Assembly (NCBI RefSeq): GCF_008039615.1
Contig: NZ_VDUZ01000024.1
Location: forward strand, 1-64,000
DNA: 64,000 nucleotides
Source: Vineibacter terrae
GTDB taxonomy: Bacteria; Pseudomonadota; Alphaproteobacteria; Reyranellales; Reyranellaceae
Reading direction: 5' to 3'
Both the position numbers and the translations under genes were made by a program. Positions 56,069 through 64,000 of the stretch are shown here, piece after piece. Under the pieces are notes generated by a model that saw nothing but the letters and a program-made list of their open reading frames with translations, was not told the DNA's origin and did no database searches. Position 1 is the stretch's first letter, and every line of letters begins with the position of its first letter.

Positions 56069-56833
56069 CTATGGCTGCACGCAGGCCCGGGTCCGCGCCA
56101 GCAGGTCGTGCAAGCGCGCCACGGTCTCGCCGTCGGCGACGCCGTCGACCCGCGCCGGGCGATAGTGCCGCTGGAAGGCCGACACGATATCCGCCAGGCT
56201 GACATCGACGACGTCGCTGATGCCGTCATCGACGCCATCATCGACATAGGCGAAGCGGCCGTCCTTGCGTCCATAGCGATGCGGCGGCGGATATCCGAAC
56301 CGGCGCAGCAAGGCCTGCACGGCCTGCGGCGATGCCGTGTCGACGGCGGTCGCATCGGACCACAGCCCGATGCCGGCCTCGGCCAGGGCCGGCCAGAAGA
56401 ACAGCGTGCCGGGATCGTCCTTGCGCTGCGGGGCGATGTCGGAATGGGCCACGACACCGTGCGGCCGGATGGCCGGATGGCGGTGCAGCACCGCGCCGCA
56501 CAGCGCGATGACGGCGGCCTGCTGGGCGGCGGGATAGGCATGCCGGTTGCCGTCGAGGTTGACGATCTCGATGCCGATCGAGGTGCTGTTCAGGCTGCGC
56601 GCATCGCGCCACCACGAGAGCCCGGCATGCCAGGCGACCCGTGCCTCGTCGACCAGGCGATAGATGTCGCCGTTGGTATCGACGAGGTAGTGGGCGCTGA
56701 CGGCGCCGAAGCGCAGCAGCTGCAGCGACACGTCCAGCGGCTGGGCCGTGTGGTGCAGCACCAGCGTGTCGACGACGGCGCCGCGCGCGCGGTCGGCATG
56801 GTTGTTTGAAGGCAGGTCGATGAACCGGGCCAT
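56069..56833 (-). CDS. N-acetylmuramoyl-L-alanine amidase (AmpD/AmiD-like)
   Basis: This 254-residue amidase_2 enzyme cuts the bond between MurNAc and the stem peptide. Its zinc ligands appear as His27 (VLHHTA), His130 (VVAHSDIAP) and Asp140 (RKDDPG), with IGIEIVN as the central strand. A C-terminal peptidoglycan-binding-like part (VQALLRRFGYPPP, DIVSAFQRHYRPARVDG) resembles AmiD. No clear signal peptide is seen, so it may act in cytoplasmic muropeptide recycling, like AmpD. rnpB follows downstream. Confidence 0.88.
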   Translation of the reverse strand: MARFIDLPSNNHADRARGAVVDTLVLHHTAQPLDVSLQLLRFGAVSAHYLVDTNGDIYRLVDEARVAWHAGLSWWRDARSLNSTSIGIEIVNLDGNRHAYPAAQQAAVIALCGAVLHRHPAIRPHGVVAHSDIAPQRKDDPGTLFFWPALAEAGIGLWSDATAVDTASPQAVQALLRRFGYPPPHRYGRKDGRFAYVDDGVDDGISDVVDVSLADIVSAFQRHYRPARVDGVADGETVARLHDLLARTRACVQP

Positions 56834-56891
56834 GGGCCAAGCCTAGAGCACGCCTGGCGCGAATGGAATCGCCACCGAAGATGCCTCGCCG

Positions 56892-57770
56892 CTACGCCCG
56901 GGACGGCTGGCCGGGTGCGCGGTCGCGCGCGGGCCGCAGCACGACCAGGGCGACGCCGACGATGGTGACGGCGCCACCGGCGATCTTCTGCAGCGTGAGC
57001 GGCTCGCCCAGCATCAGCGCGCCGGCCAGCACGCCGAACAGCGGCACCAGCATCTGGAACGGTGCCACGCGCGTGAGCGGGTAGCGGTACAGCAGGCGGT
57101 ACCAGGCCCAGTACGAGACGATCACCATCGGCACGACCTGGTAGAGCAGCGCCGCGACGCCGCTCCAGGTCACGGCGCGCAGCGCCGCCATTTGGCCGCT
57201 CTCCAGGACGAGCGAGAGCACGAGCGTCTGCGGCACGATCAGCAGCGACACCCAGCAATTGAGCACGTTGGCCGACAGGGTGCCGATGCGCTTCACGTGC
57301 GCATGGTAGAGCGCGAAGAAGGCGCAGCCGAGCACCGGCAGGACGAGGGCCCAGAGATGGTCGCCCACGGCCGGCTCGCCGGCGATCAGCAGCACGCCGC
57401 CGAAGGCGATCGCCATACCGGCCCAGCCGACAGCGCCAAGCCGCTCGCCGAACCACAGGCGGGCCAGCAGGGCCGAGAACACGGCCTGCAGCTGCGACAC
57501 GACCGCCATGGTGCCGGCCTCGAGATAGCGCGCGCCGGTGAACATCGTGGTGAAATGCAGCGAGCCCAGCATGAACGACAGCACCAGCAGGTCGCGCAGC
57601 CGGCCCTTGGGCCAGGGCACGAAGGGCACCATCAGCAGGAAGGCGCAGGCGAAGCGCAGGGTGACGAACAGGATCGGCGGGATCTCCTGCACGCCGACGC
57701 GCACCGCGACGAAGTTCAGCCCCCAGATCGCCATCACCACGAGAGCCAGCGCGACGTCGGATGGCCTCAT
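56892..57770 (-). CDS. EamA/DMT-family transporter
   Basis: This 292-residue permease has ten hydrophobic segments in two EamA repeats (starting VALALVVMAIWGLNFVAVRV and LWALVLPVLGCAFFALYHAH). It has the typical WFGERLG and MLGEPLTL segments at the repeat ends. DMT members export metabolites such as cysteine or threonine, or drugs; the substrate is not predictable. The start overlaps the stop of the DjlA-like gene (ATGA), so the two are probably co-translated. Confidence 0.87.
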   Translation of the reverse strand: MRPSDVALALVVMAIWGLNFVAVRVGVQEIPPILFVTLRFACAFLLMVPFVPWPKGRLRDLLVLSFMLGSLHFTTMFTGARYLEAGTMAVVSQLQAVFSALLARLWFGERLGAVGWAGMAIAFGGVLLIAGEPAVGDHLWALVLPVLGCAFFALYHAHVKRIGTLSANVLNCWVSLLIVPQTLVLSLVLESGQMAALRAVTWSGVAALLYQVVPMVIVSYWAWYRLLYRYPLTRVAPFQMLVPLFGVLAGALMLGEPLTLQKIAGGAVTIVGVALVVLRPARDRAPGQPSRA

Positions 57771-58606
57771 GTCACCGGTTGGGCTTCCGGCCGCTGCGCC
57801 CGGCGCTCGCGGCGGATGCGGTCATAGGCGCCGTTGATGGCCGCCAGCTTGCGGTTGGCCAGCGCGATCGCCTCGGGCGGCAGGCCGCGCGCGATCAGCC
57901 GGTCAGGATGATGCACGCGCGCCAGCCGCCGATAGGCCTGCTGCACCGCCTCGTCGCCGACATCGGGCATGATGTCGAGGATGGCATAGGGATCGTCGTT
58001 CAGCTCGACGCCGGCAGCCGCGGCGACACGACGGAACTGCGTCTCGGAGAGGCCGAAGATCGTCGACACGGACCGCAAGTAGGCAAGCTTGGCGACATCG
58101 TCGACATGCACGTCGTCGGCCTTGGCGATCAGGAACAGGCCGGCCAGCACCTCTTCCAGCACCTCGGGATGCGCGGGGAACAGGCTCGCGACCTGGCGCG
58201 CATAAGCCTCGAAGCCGCTGCTGTCGCGCTTGGCCAGATCGAAGAAGCGGCCGACGTTGTCGACCTCCTCGGGCGGCACGTGGAAGAAGGAGCGGAAGGC
58301 GTCGATCTCGCGGCGTGTCACCACGCCATCGACCTTCGCCATCTTGGCCGCCAGCGCGATCACGCCGATGGTGAACGCGATATGCTGGGTCGCCGCCGGC
58401 CGGTCGCCATAAGGCGCATCCACCGCGGACGCGGCATCGGCTGCAGCCCCGCCAGCGCGAGCTGTGATCGGGGTGCCGTCACCTGCGGGCAGATCATCGG
58501 CCAGCGCGTCGTAGGCATGACCGGCCGCGGCGCCCAGCAGGGCGCCGATCGGGCCGCCAATCATCAGGCCGGCGGCGCCTCCGACGATCTTTCCCCAAAC
58601 GCTCAT
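57767..58606 (-). CDS. DjlA-like protein (TerB plus DnaJ domain)
   Basis: This 279-residue protein has a glycine-rich, membrane-active N terminus (IVGGAAGLMIGGPIGALLGA). A TerB-like helical domain follows (TIGVIALAAKMAKVDGVVTR, EVLEEVLAGLFLIAKADDVH), then a C-terminal J domain with the HPD tripeptide in RVHHPDRLI. DjlA proteins are membrane-bound co-chaperones for DnaK. The J domain is at the C terminus, as in DjlA. It is coupled to a DMT transporter gene. Confidence 0.85.
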   Translation of the reverse strand: MSVWGKIVGGAAGLMIGGPIGALLGAAAGHAYDALADDLPAGDGTPITARAGGAAADAASAVDAPYGDRPAATQHIAFTIGVIALAAKMAKVDGVVTRREIDAFRSFFHVPPEEVDNVGRFFDLAKRDSSGFEAYARQVASLFPAHPEVLEEVLAGLFLIAKADDVHVDDVAKLAYLRSVSTIFGLSETQFRRVAAAAGVELNDDPYAILDIMPDVGDEAVQQAYRRLARVHHPDRLIARGLPPEAIALANRKLAAINGAYDRIRRERRAQRPEAQPVT

Positions 58607-58727
58607 GATGCCCGACCTCTAACCGGACCCACCCGATGATGCAACGTGCACACTGCCGCGCGACATCACATGCCCGGGACGGACGGCGGTCTTACGGAAA
58701 AATGACAGTGCCTCCGCTGTATGACGT

Positions 58728-59459
58728 TCACAGCAGCGGCGCGCCGACAGCGACACATGCCAAAATCACCAGGGCGAGCCGGCGGAAGAAAGCTTCGCTG
58801 GCGAGCGGAAAGAGACGCTGGCCCACCAGCCCGCCCGCGACATAGGGACCGGCCAGGATCGCGCCCAGGATCAGTGTGTCGCGCGTGACCAGCCCCTGCA
58901 GGCCCAGGCCGATCAAGGCCACCAGATCGACGGCGCCGAAATAGACGATGAAGCTGGCGCGCACCGCGGCGGCGCCGTCGGCCCCCGCCAAGTAGTAGAA
59001 AGCGATCGGCGGGCCGGCCATGCCACACAACCCGTTGAGGAAGCCGCTGGCGGCACCGGCGGCCAGGGTGGCCGGCCGCGTCGGCCGGCCGGCGAAGCGC
59101 CAGCCCATGGCCAGGATCAGCACGGCGCTGAGCACGACTCCGGAAATGGCCCAGCGCAGCGGCTCGGGATCGGCCTTCAACAGCACCAGCACGCCCAGCG
59201 GCACCGCCACGGTGGCCGCCAGCAGCAGCAGCCCGATCCGCCGCCAGTCGACCAGGCCGACGGCACCGCGCAGCATGGGCAGCGCGATGCAGAACTCGAC
59301 CAGCAGGCATACCGGCACGCCGATGACCGGGCCGTAGAGGGCCGAGAACACCGGCGTCAGGATCATCGCCGCGCCGAAGCCGGCGAAGCCCCGGACCACG
59401 CCCGCCAGGAGCGCAACACCGGCGGCAACCGCCAGCGACGGCGCAATCAAATGGTCCAT
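58728..59459 (-). CDS. TauE/SafE-family permease
   Basis: This 243-residue membrane protein has about eight hydrophobic segments and the two family motifs GVVRGFAGFGAAMILTPVFS and ASGFLNGLCGMAGPPIAFYY. The family exports sulfite, sulfoacetate or other organic anions. The start is set at MDHLIAP, where the first segment begins; the upstream open frame reads into a palindromic element. No sulfur-oxidation genes are nearby. Confidence 0.87.
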   Translation of the reverse strand: MDHLIAPSLAVAAGVALLAGVVRGFAGFGAAMILTPVFSALYGPVIGVPVCLLVEFCIALPMLRGAVGLVDWRRIGLLLLAATVAVPLGVLVLLKADPEPLRWAISGVVLSAVLILAMGWRFAGRPTRPATLAAGAASGFLNGLCGMAGPPIAFYYLAGADGAAAVRASFIVYFGAVDLVALIGLGLQGLVTRDTLILGAILAGPYVAGGLVGQRLFPLASEAFFRRLALVILACVAVGAPLL

Positions 59460-59516
59460 GGCGGTGCGCCGGATGCCGGATGAGGCGAGGCCGGGACGAT
59501 CGCACATGCAGCTCCT

Positions 59517-59602
59517 GTCATCCCGAGCGCAGCGAGGGATCTCCTGCGGAATGGCGCACGGTGCGCTGCTCGCGGGAGATCCCTTGCTGCGCTCGGGATG
59601 AC
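59517..59602. repeat. 86-bp paired palindrome (REPIN-like), copy D
   Basis: It has the same arms as the other copies (GTCATCCCGAGCGCAGCGAG ... CTCGGGATGAC) and the centre GGCGCACGGTGCGC. One arm carries CCCTTGCTG instead of CCCTCGCTG. It lies between the divergent TauE-like and DUF882 genes, so it is upstream of both, unlike the other copies. Confidence 0.9.
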
Positions 59603-59747
59603 AGGAACTGCGCCCGTGGGGCATCCGGCGCCGACTCCCCAAAGAATTTGCACTTCCATGTCCCCATGTTGATTTCGAGGTCAATCTATGAGAAACTTTT
59701 ATGAGTGAGCGGGTCGTCAGTCGATGGGCCGCCGAGCAGGGATGCCC

Positions 59748-60362
59748 ATGGGCCGACCGATTCCGCGCCGCGCCGCGCTCACGACTTTGACTGGTGCCAT
59801 GCTGACCGCCGCGGCCGCTACACCGGTGCTGGCGCAGCAGGCGGTGCTGCTCTACCCTCGCGCGCCCAGCCTCAGGCCCGGCTATCGGCCTCTCGAGACG
59901 CGTCCCTTCGGCGGAGTCGGCCTGCGGCGCGTGACCCTGGTCTCGGCCCAGACCGGCGAGACTTTTTCCGACATCTTCGCCCTGGGCAACCGGCCCAGCA
60001 CCATCGCCATGGCCCGCTTGAGCCGGCTGATGCGCGACCCGCACAACGGCGCCACCAAGGCGATCGACCCGGCGCTGATCGAGGTGCTGGCGCGCATGCA
60101 GACCAAGCTGCAGCGGCCGATCCAGGTCCTGAGCGGCTACCGCTCGCCCGAGACCAACTTCCGCATGCACATGATGGACCCGGGTGGCGTCGCCGAGCAC
60201 AGCTTCCACACGATCGGCAGGGCGGTCGACTTCACGGTGGCAGGCGCTTCGGCCGAAGCGTTGGGCCGGCTGGCGCGCCAGTGCGGCGCCGGCGGCATCG
60301 GCGTGTATGGGTCGGGCTTCGTGCATGTCGACACGGGGCCGGTGCGCAACTGGGTGGGCTAG
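59748..60362 (+). CDS. DUF882 (YcbK-type) peptidoglycan peptidase-like protein
   Basis: This 204-residue protein has an N-terminal twin-arginine-like signal (PRRAALTTLTGAMLTAAAAT, cleavage after VLAQ). The M15-type metallopeptidase core includes QVLSGYRSPETN, the zinc motif HSFHTIGRAVDFTV (His-x6-Asp) and FVHVDTG (His). The family is related to MepK/YcbK, which trims peptide cross-links in the periplasm. AGG(G) lies about 6 nt before the chosen ATG; the ATG 6 nt upstream overlaps that site. Confidence 0.87.
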   Translation: MGRPIPRRAALTTLTGAMLTAAAATPVLAQQAVLLYPRAPSLRPGYRPLETRPFGGVGLRRVTLVSAQTGETFSDIFALGNRPSTIAMARLSRLMRDPHNGATKAIDPALIEVLARMQTKLQRPIQVLSGYRSPETNFRMHMMDPGGVAEHSFHTIGRAVDFTVAGASAEALGRLARQCGAGGIGVYGSGFVHVDTGPVRNWVG

Positions 60363-60367
60363 GACTG

Positions 60368-60418
60368 GCCGGACCGGCAGTAAAGACAACGAGCGCGCCG
60401 GGAGGCGCGCGGTCCGGC
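60368..60418. other. Nested stem-loop between convergent genes
   Basis: GCCGGACCG (60368) pairs with CGGTCCGGC (60410), and within it GCGCGCC pairs with GGCGCGC. Lying between the 3' ends of the DUF882 and binding-protein genes, it could stop transcription from both sides, although neither strand has a T-run. Confidence 0.45.
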
Positions 60419-60437
60419 TCAAGCGTCGTGCCCTCTG

Positions 60438-62027
60438 TCACGGCCCGCTCTTCTCCACGTTCCAGAAGATCGTGGCGCTCATCGGCGGCAGCCAGCCTTT
60501 GGTCTTGCTGCTGTAGGCCAGCACGCCGTACCACTCGCCGAGCGGATAGTGCGTGCCCAACATCACGGCGCGGGCCTGGATCTCGGCGGCGATCTTCTTG
60601 CGCTGCTCCATATCGGTCTGGCGCGCGAACGCCGCCCGCAGGTCCTCGATCTGCTTGTCGCAGGGCCAGCCGGGCGTGGCCTTCTCGCATGACGCGTTGA
60701 GGTTCTGCGAGATCACCGGGTCGCTGGAATCGAGGGCGCCCCAGCTCGTCGCGAACGCGTTCCAGCCCCCCTGCGCCGGCGGCTCGCGGCGGTTGGTGCG
60801 GCTGACCAGGGTCTGCCAGTCCATCGACTGCATGTCGACCTTGAAGCCGGCGCGCTCGAGCTGCGCCTTGGCGACCGGCGCCAGGTTGACCAGGAACGGC
60901 AGGTCGGTGGGCCGCATCAGCACCACGGGCGTGCCGTCGTAGCCGGCCTCCTGCAGCAACGCCTTGGCCTTGGCGACATTGCCCTCCAGACGCCCTTCGG
61001 TGCCCGCCGTGGTGGCCAGCGGCGTGCCGCAGATGAAGTAGGCCTTGCAGAGCTGGTAGAAGCGCGGATCGCCCACCTGGGCCTCGAGGAAGGGCTTCTG
61101 GTCGATGGCGTAGCCCACCGCCTCGCGGATCTTGGGATTGTCGAACGGCGGATGCAGCCAGTTGAGCCGGAACGTGTACTGGCCGGGATAGGTGCCGCGC
61201 ATCAGGACGATCGACTTGTCCCCTTCCACCAGTGGCAGCAGATCCGGCGTCAACGCTTCGTTGCCGTCGATCTCGCCGGCCAGCATGGCGTTGGCCGCCA
61301 CCTGCGGATCCGGCATCACGATCCATTCGATGCGGTCGACCTTGGCCACCTTGCCACCGGCCAGGCCCGACGGCGGCTCGGCACGCGGCTTGTAGTTGGC
61401 GTTGCGCACATAGACGACCTTGTCGCCGGGCTTCCATTCGTCGGCCTTGAAGATGAACGGCCCCGAGCCGGTGGCGTCGCGGATCTGCTGCGTGCCTGGC
61501 GTGTCGGCGATGCGCTTGGGCATCATGAAGGGCGCCGTGCTGCCGGGCTTGGCCAGCGACTCGATGACCAGCCCATAAGGTCCCTTCAGCGTCAGGCGGA
61601 ACGTCCTGGCGTCGACGGGCACCAGCTCCTGGGTGTTCTGCATCAGGCGCTGCCCGATGCCGTCGCGCTCCGCCCAGCGCTTGATCGACTGCACGCAATC
61701 CTCGGCCGTCACCGGCTTGCCGTCGTGCCACTGCAGGCCATCGCGCAGGGTGAAGGTGTAGACCAGGCCGTCGGGGCTGACAGTGTGGCCCGCGACCATC
61801 TGCGGCTGCGGCTTGAGGTTGGCATCGAGGGCATAGAGCGTGTCGTACACGAGATAGCCGTGCGTGCGCGCGATCTGCGCCGACACCCAGATCGGGTCGA
61901 TCACCTTGAGGTCGGAATGCATGACCATGCGCAAGGTCGACGGCGCCTGCGCCGACAGCGACAGCGGCCAAGCCACCGCCGCCGTCGCCAAGCCGCCAAT
62001 CACGGCGCGGTACAAACGCTTCAGCAT
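60438..62027 (-). CDS. Family 5 ABC transporter substrate-binding protein
   Basis: This 529-residue periplasmic solute-binding protein (DppA/OppA class) has a signal peptide (VIGGLATAAVAWPLSLSAQA). Its family segments are DGLVYTFTLRDGLQWHDGKP, GSGPFIFKADEWKPGDKVVY and NPKIREAVGYAIDQKPFL. Two Cys pairs (QLCKAYFICG, SCEKATPGWPC) may form disulfides. It would bind peptides or other oligomeric solutes. No permease or ATPase genes are adjacent, so it is an orphan within this window. GGGAG lies 7 nt before ATG 62027; another ATG is one codon upstream. Confidence 0.9.
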   Translation of the reverse strand: MLKRLYRAVIGGLATAAVAWPLSLSAQAPSTLRMVMHSDLKVIDPIWVSAQIARTHGYLVYDTLYALDANLKPQPQMVAGHTVSPDGLVYTFTLRDGLQWHDGKPVTAEDCVQSIKRWAERDGIGQRLMQNTQELVPVDARTFRLTLKGPYGLVIESLAKPGSTAPFMMPKRIADTPGTQQIRDATGSGPFIFKADEWKPGDKVVYVRNANYKPRAEPPSGLAGGKVAKVDRIEWIVMPDPQVAANAMLAGEIDGNEALTPDLLPLVEGDKSIVLMRGTYPGQYTFRLNWLHPPFDNPKIREAVGYAIDQKPFLEAQVGDPRFYQLCKAYFICGTPLATTAGTEGRLEGNVAKAKALLQEAGYDGTPVVLMRPTDLPFLVNLAPVAKAQLERAGFKVDMQSMDWQTLVSRTNRREPPAQGGWNAFATSWGALDSSDPVISQNLNASCEKATPGWPCDKQIEDLRAAFARQTDMEQRKKIAAEIQARAVMLGTHYPLGEWYGVLAYSSKTKGWLPPMSATIFWNVEKSGP

Positions 62028-62133
62028 CATCAGACTCCCGTCGGGTGGCGTTTCTCCCACGCCACACCTCACCCCACCGGAGCGCCGTAGCAAGTTCCAT
62101 GCCCGCTTGGCCTGCCATGCACCCGGACCGGTG

Positions 62134-63420
62134 CTAGGCAGCCTGCGCCAGGGCCTGGGTGAGGTCGGCGATCAGGTCGTCGGGGTCCTCGATGCCGATG
62201 CTGAGGCGGATGGTGCTGTCCTTCACGCCGCTGCGGCTGCGCACGTCGGCGGGCACGCCGGAATGGGTCGTGGTCGCGGGATGGCTGGCCAGCGATTCGG
62301 TGCCGCCCAGGCTGACGGCCAGCTTGAAGATGCGCAGCGCGTTGAGGAAGCGGAACGCTTCCGGCTGGCCGCCCACGATATCGATGCTGAAGGTCGAGCC
62401 GGCGCCGGTGCATTGCGCCTCGTAGACGCGGCGCACCACGCTGTCGCGCTCCAGCTCGCTCAGCACGTGGACTGCCTGCACGCCGGGATGGTTGCGCAGG
62501 AAGGCGGCGATGGCCTCGGCGCTCTGGGTCGCGCGCGTCATGCGCAGCGACAGCGTCTCCAGCGAGCGGCCCAGCATCCAGCACGAATGCGGATCGAGCT
62601 GGGTGCCGATGGCGCCGCGCAGCAGCCGCACCGGGCGCAGGCGCTCGGTGCTGCCGATGGCGGCGCCAGCAATGAGATCGCTGTGCCCGCCGACATACTT
62701 GGTCAGCGAATAGAGCGAGATGTCGACGCCGTGCGCCAGCGGCTTCTGGAAGAGCGGACCCAGCAGCGTGTTGTCGCACACGATCACCGGCCGCCGGCCC
62801 TGCGCCGCCTCGATCCGCGCCGCCGCGTCGCGGATCAGCGCGAAGTCGACCAGGGTGTTGAGCGGGTTGGACGGCGTCTCGACCATGATCACGCTGACCC
62901 GGCCACGGGCCATGGCGCGATCGGTGGCGAGCGCGATCTCGGTTGCGTTGATGCCGTCGGCGAAGCCTTCGGCGGCGATGCCGAACGGCGCGAAGGTGCG
63001 CGCAAGCAGCGTCTCGGTGCCGCCATAGAGCGGCTGACTGTGCAGGATGGCGTCGCCCGGGCGGGCATAGGCCAGGATGGTGGTGGCGATGGCCGACATG
63101 CCGGAGGAGAACACCAGCGCGCTCTCGCCGCCTTCGTAGATCGCCAGCCGGTCCTCGACGATCTCGCTGTTGGGGTGGTTGAAGCGCGAGTACACCAGCC
63201 CGGCCGAGCCGCGCGTCGGCGGCTCCTTGCGGCCGGCGACATAGTCGAAGAAGTCGCGGCCCTCCTCGGCCGACCGGAAGACGAAGGTCGAGGTCAGGAA
63301 GACGGGCGGCTTGACCGAGCCCTCCGACAGAGCCGGATCGTAGCCATAGCTGAGCATCAAGGTCTCCGGCCGGAGCCGATGATTGCCGATCTGGTCGGTG
63401 TGGCTGCGATCCTTGGTCAT
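62134..63420 (-). CDS. Cys/Met-metabolism PLP-dependent enzyme (cystathionine gamma-synthase family)
   Basis: This 428-residue fold-type I PLP enzyme has [48 protein letters not shown] and the PLP lysine in [16 protein letters not shown], ending with [16 protein letters not shown]. It could be a cystathionine gamma-synthase or lyase, methionine gamma-lyase, or O-acyl-homoserine sulfhydrylase. These cannot be separated on sequence alone, although the long N-terminal lead ([20 protein letters not shown]) is typical of a distinct cystathionine-gamma-synthase-like subgroup. An ATG 12 nt upstream is an alternative start. Confidence 0.88.
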   Translation of the reverse strand: MTKDRSHTDQIGNHRLRPETLMLSYGYDPALSEGSVKPPVFLTSTFVFRSAEEGRDFFDYVAGRKEPPTRGSAGLVYSRFNHPNSEIVEDRLAIYEGGESALVFSSGMSAIATTILAYARPGDAILHSQPLYGGTETLLARTFAPFGIAAEGFADGINATEIALATDRAMARGRVSVIMVETPSNPLNTLVDFALIRDAAARIEAAQGRRPVIVCDNTLLGPLFQKPLAHGVDISLYSLTKYVGGHSDLIAGAAIGSTERLRPVRLLRGAIGTQLDPHSCWMLGRSLETLSLRMTRATQSAEAIAAFLRNHPGVQAVHVLSELERDSVVRRVYEAQCTGAGSTFSIDIVGGQPEAFRFLNALRIFKLAVSLGGTESLASHPATTTHSGVPADVRSRSGVKDSTIRLSIGIEDPDDLIADLTQALAQAA

Positions 63421-63574
63421 GTGCGCATCCATCCGGTGGTGAGGCGTGCGACGGAGGGACATCCGACAGCGGGACTGAGGCAAATAGTAGGCGGTGCCGA
63501 TGACATGATCGAGGCCGTTTGCCCGGAGCGGACGGTGGGCACCATGCCGGCGCTCCCAATGACAACGCTTCAGC

Positions 63575-64000
63575 CTAGGTGTCGTTGCCCGACGGCCTGT
63601 CCCACGCCCTGCCCAGGGCTTGCGCCTCCCGCCGCCATTGCGCGCGCTGCGCTTCGCCGGCCTGGCGCCACTGCTCGCGCTGTGCCGCGGCTTCCGCCTG
63701 CCAGATCTCGTGCAGCGCCCTGGTTTCGGCAATCGTCGCCGCCGCCTGCGACGCCAGCGCCACGGCCGCTGGCTCGGCAGCGGGCAGGATTTCCGGCGCC
63801 CGCGGCGGCGCCATTGCCGCCAGGGCCGCGGATCTCGCCTTGAGATGGCTGACGATCTCGCGCCGCCGCCGTGCGAGCGTCGGTTCATTGCGGCGCGGCG
63901 CCGGGATCGTCACCATAATCGGCGGCAGGCCCGGCTGTCGCGCCGAAGCCGGCGGAAGCGTCCGGATGACGCGGGTCACCGGGGCATCGATCACACTCGA
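63575..64000 (-). CDS. Hypothetical Ala/Arg-rich protein, cut by the window edge
   Basis: The frame is open to the window end; a GTG at 63994 could be the start (139 residues) but an upstream one may lie outside. The visible part has a basic, Pro-rich N terminus ([20 protein letters not shown]) and a helical, Gln/Glu/Arg-rich C terminus with repeats such as [20 protein letters not shown], likely a coiled coil. No family was recognised. Confidence 0.45.
   Translation of the reverse strand, partial: SSVIDAPVTRVIRTLPPASARQPGLPPIMVTIPAPRRNEPTLARRRREIVSHLKARSAALAAMAPPRAPEILPAAEPAAVALASQAAATIAETRALHEIWQAEAAAQREQWRQAGEAQRAQWRREAQALGRAWDRPSGNDT

Overview
The window is GC-rich and densely coded, and reads as a stretch of alphaproteobacterial chromosome. 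Four things point there: a complete mra/dcw cell-wall and division cluster of alphaproteobacterial type, a DUF1127 small protein, an A-type bacterial RNase P RNA, and small palindromic intergenic elements of the kind seen in Rhodospirillales and Hyphomicrobiales genomes. A Reyranella-like lineage would fit, but that is only a guess from general resemblance. No tRNA, rRNA, CRISPR array, prophage or insertion-sequence transposase was recognised.

Layout. (1) 1-2 kb: two hydrolases, an M35-like HExxH metallopeptidase behind a near-consensus sigma70 promoter and a GH25 lysozyme-like lipoprotein. (2) 2-7.3 kb, minus strand: an IlvD/Edd dehydratase, a double hot-dog acyl-CoA hydratase, a class III CoA-transferase and a CitE-like lyase. 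The last three form a set suited to C5-dicarboxylate (itaconate, mesaconate or citramalate) breakdown. (3) 7.4-15 kb, plus strand: metabolic genes (quinone-oxidoreductase-like MDR, membrane-anchored FMN glutamate-synthase-like protein, 2-hydroxyacid dehydrogenase, DUF3616 secreted protein, histidine phosphatase, SDR, prmA). (4) 15-19.4 kb: DUF1127 gene with terminator, Xaa-Pro aminopeptidase, an AAC(6')-like acetyltransferase, and a Phd/PIN toxin-antitoxin pair with a palindromic operator. (5) 19.4-24.3 kb: a 1,626-residue DUF4011-helicase-nuclease protein, a candidate phage-defence gene. (6) 24.4-32 kb: ligA, ppa, a class III PHA synthase module (short PhaE, PhaC, a coupled GNAT), a broken alpha/beta hydrolase and recN. 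(7) 32-52.7 kb, all minus strand: mraZ-rsmH-ftsL-ftsI-murE-murF-mraY-murD-ftsW-murG-murC-murB-ddlB-ftsQ-ftsA-ftsZ, then bamD and recN. Most neighbours overlap by 4 bp. lpxC, often found between ftsZ and bamD in this class, is not here. (8) 52.7-64 kb: small hypotheticals, a divergent GST/WYL-regulator pair, rnpB, an AmpD-type amidase, EamA and TauE permeases, a DjlA-like co-chaperone, a DUF882 peptidase, an orphan peptide-binding protein and a PLP sulfur-amino-acid enzyme.

The dcw genes work as one assembly line. MraZ regulates the promoter, RsmH methylates 16S rRNA, MurB-G, MraY and DdlB make lipid II, FtsW/FtsI polymerise and cross-link it at the septum, and FtsA/FtsZ/FtsQ/FtsL organise the ring. 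Several periplasmic divisome proteins carry low-complexity tails.

The most unusual signals are repeats. One palindromic element lies inside the 3' end of murG and is read through in frame, adding about 50 residues. Others flank the CitE-like gene on both sides, sit nested downstream of the hydratase gene, and occur as about 86-bp paired palindromes in at least four intergenic sites.
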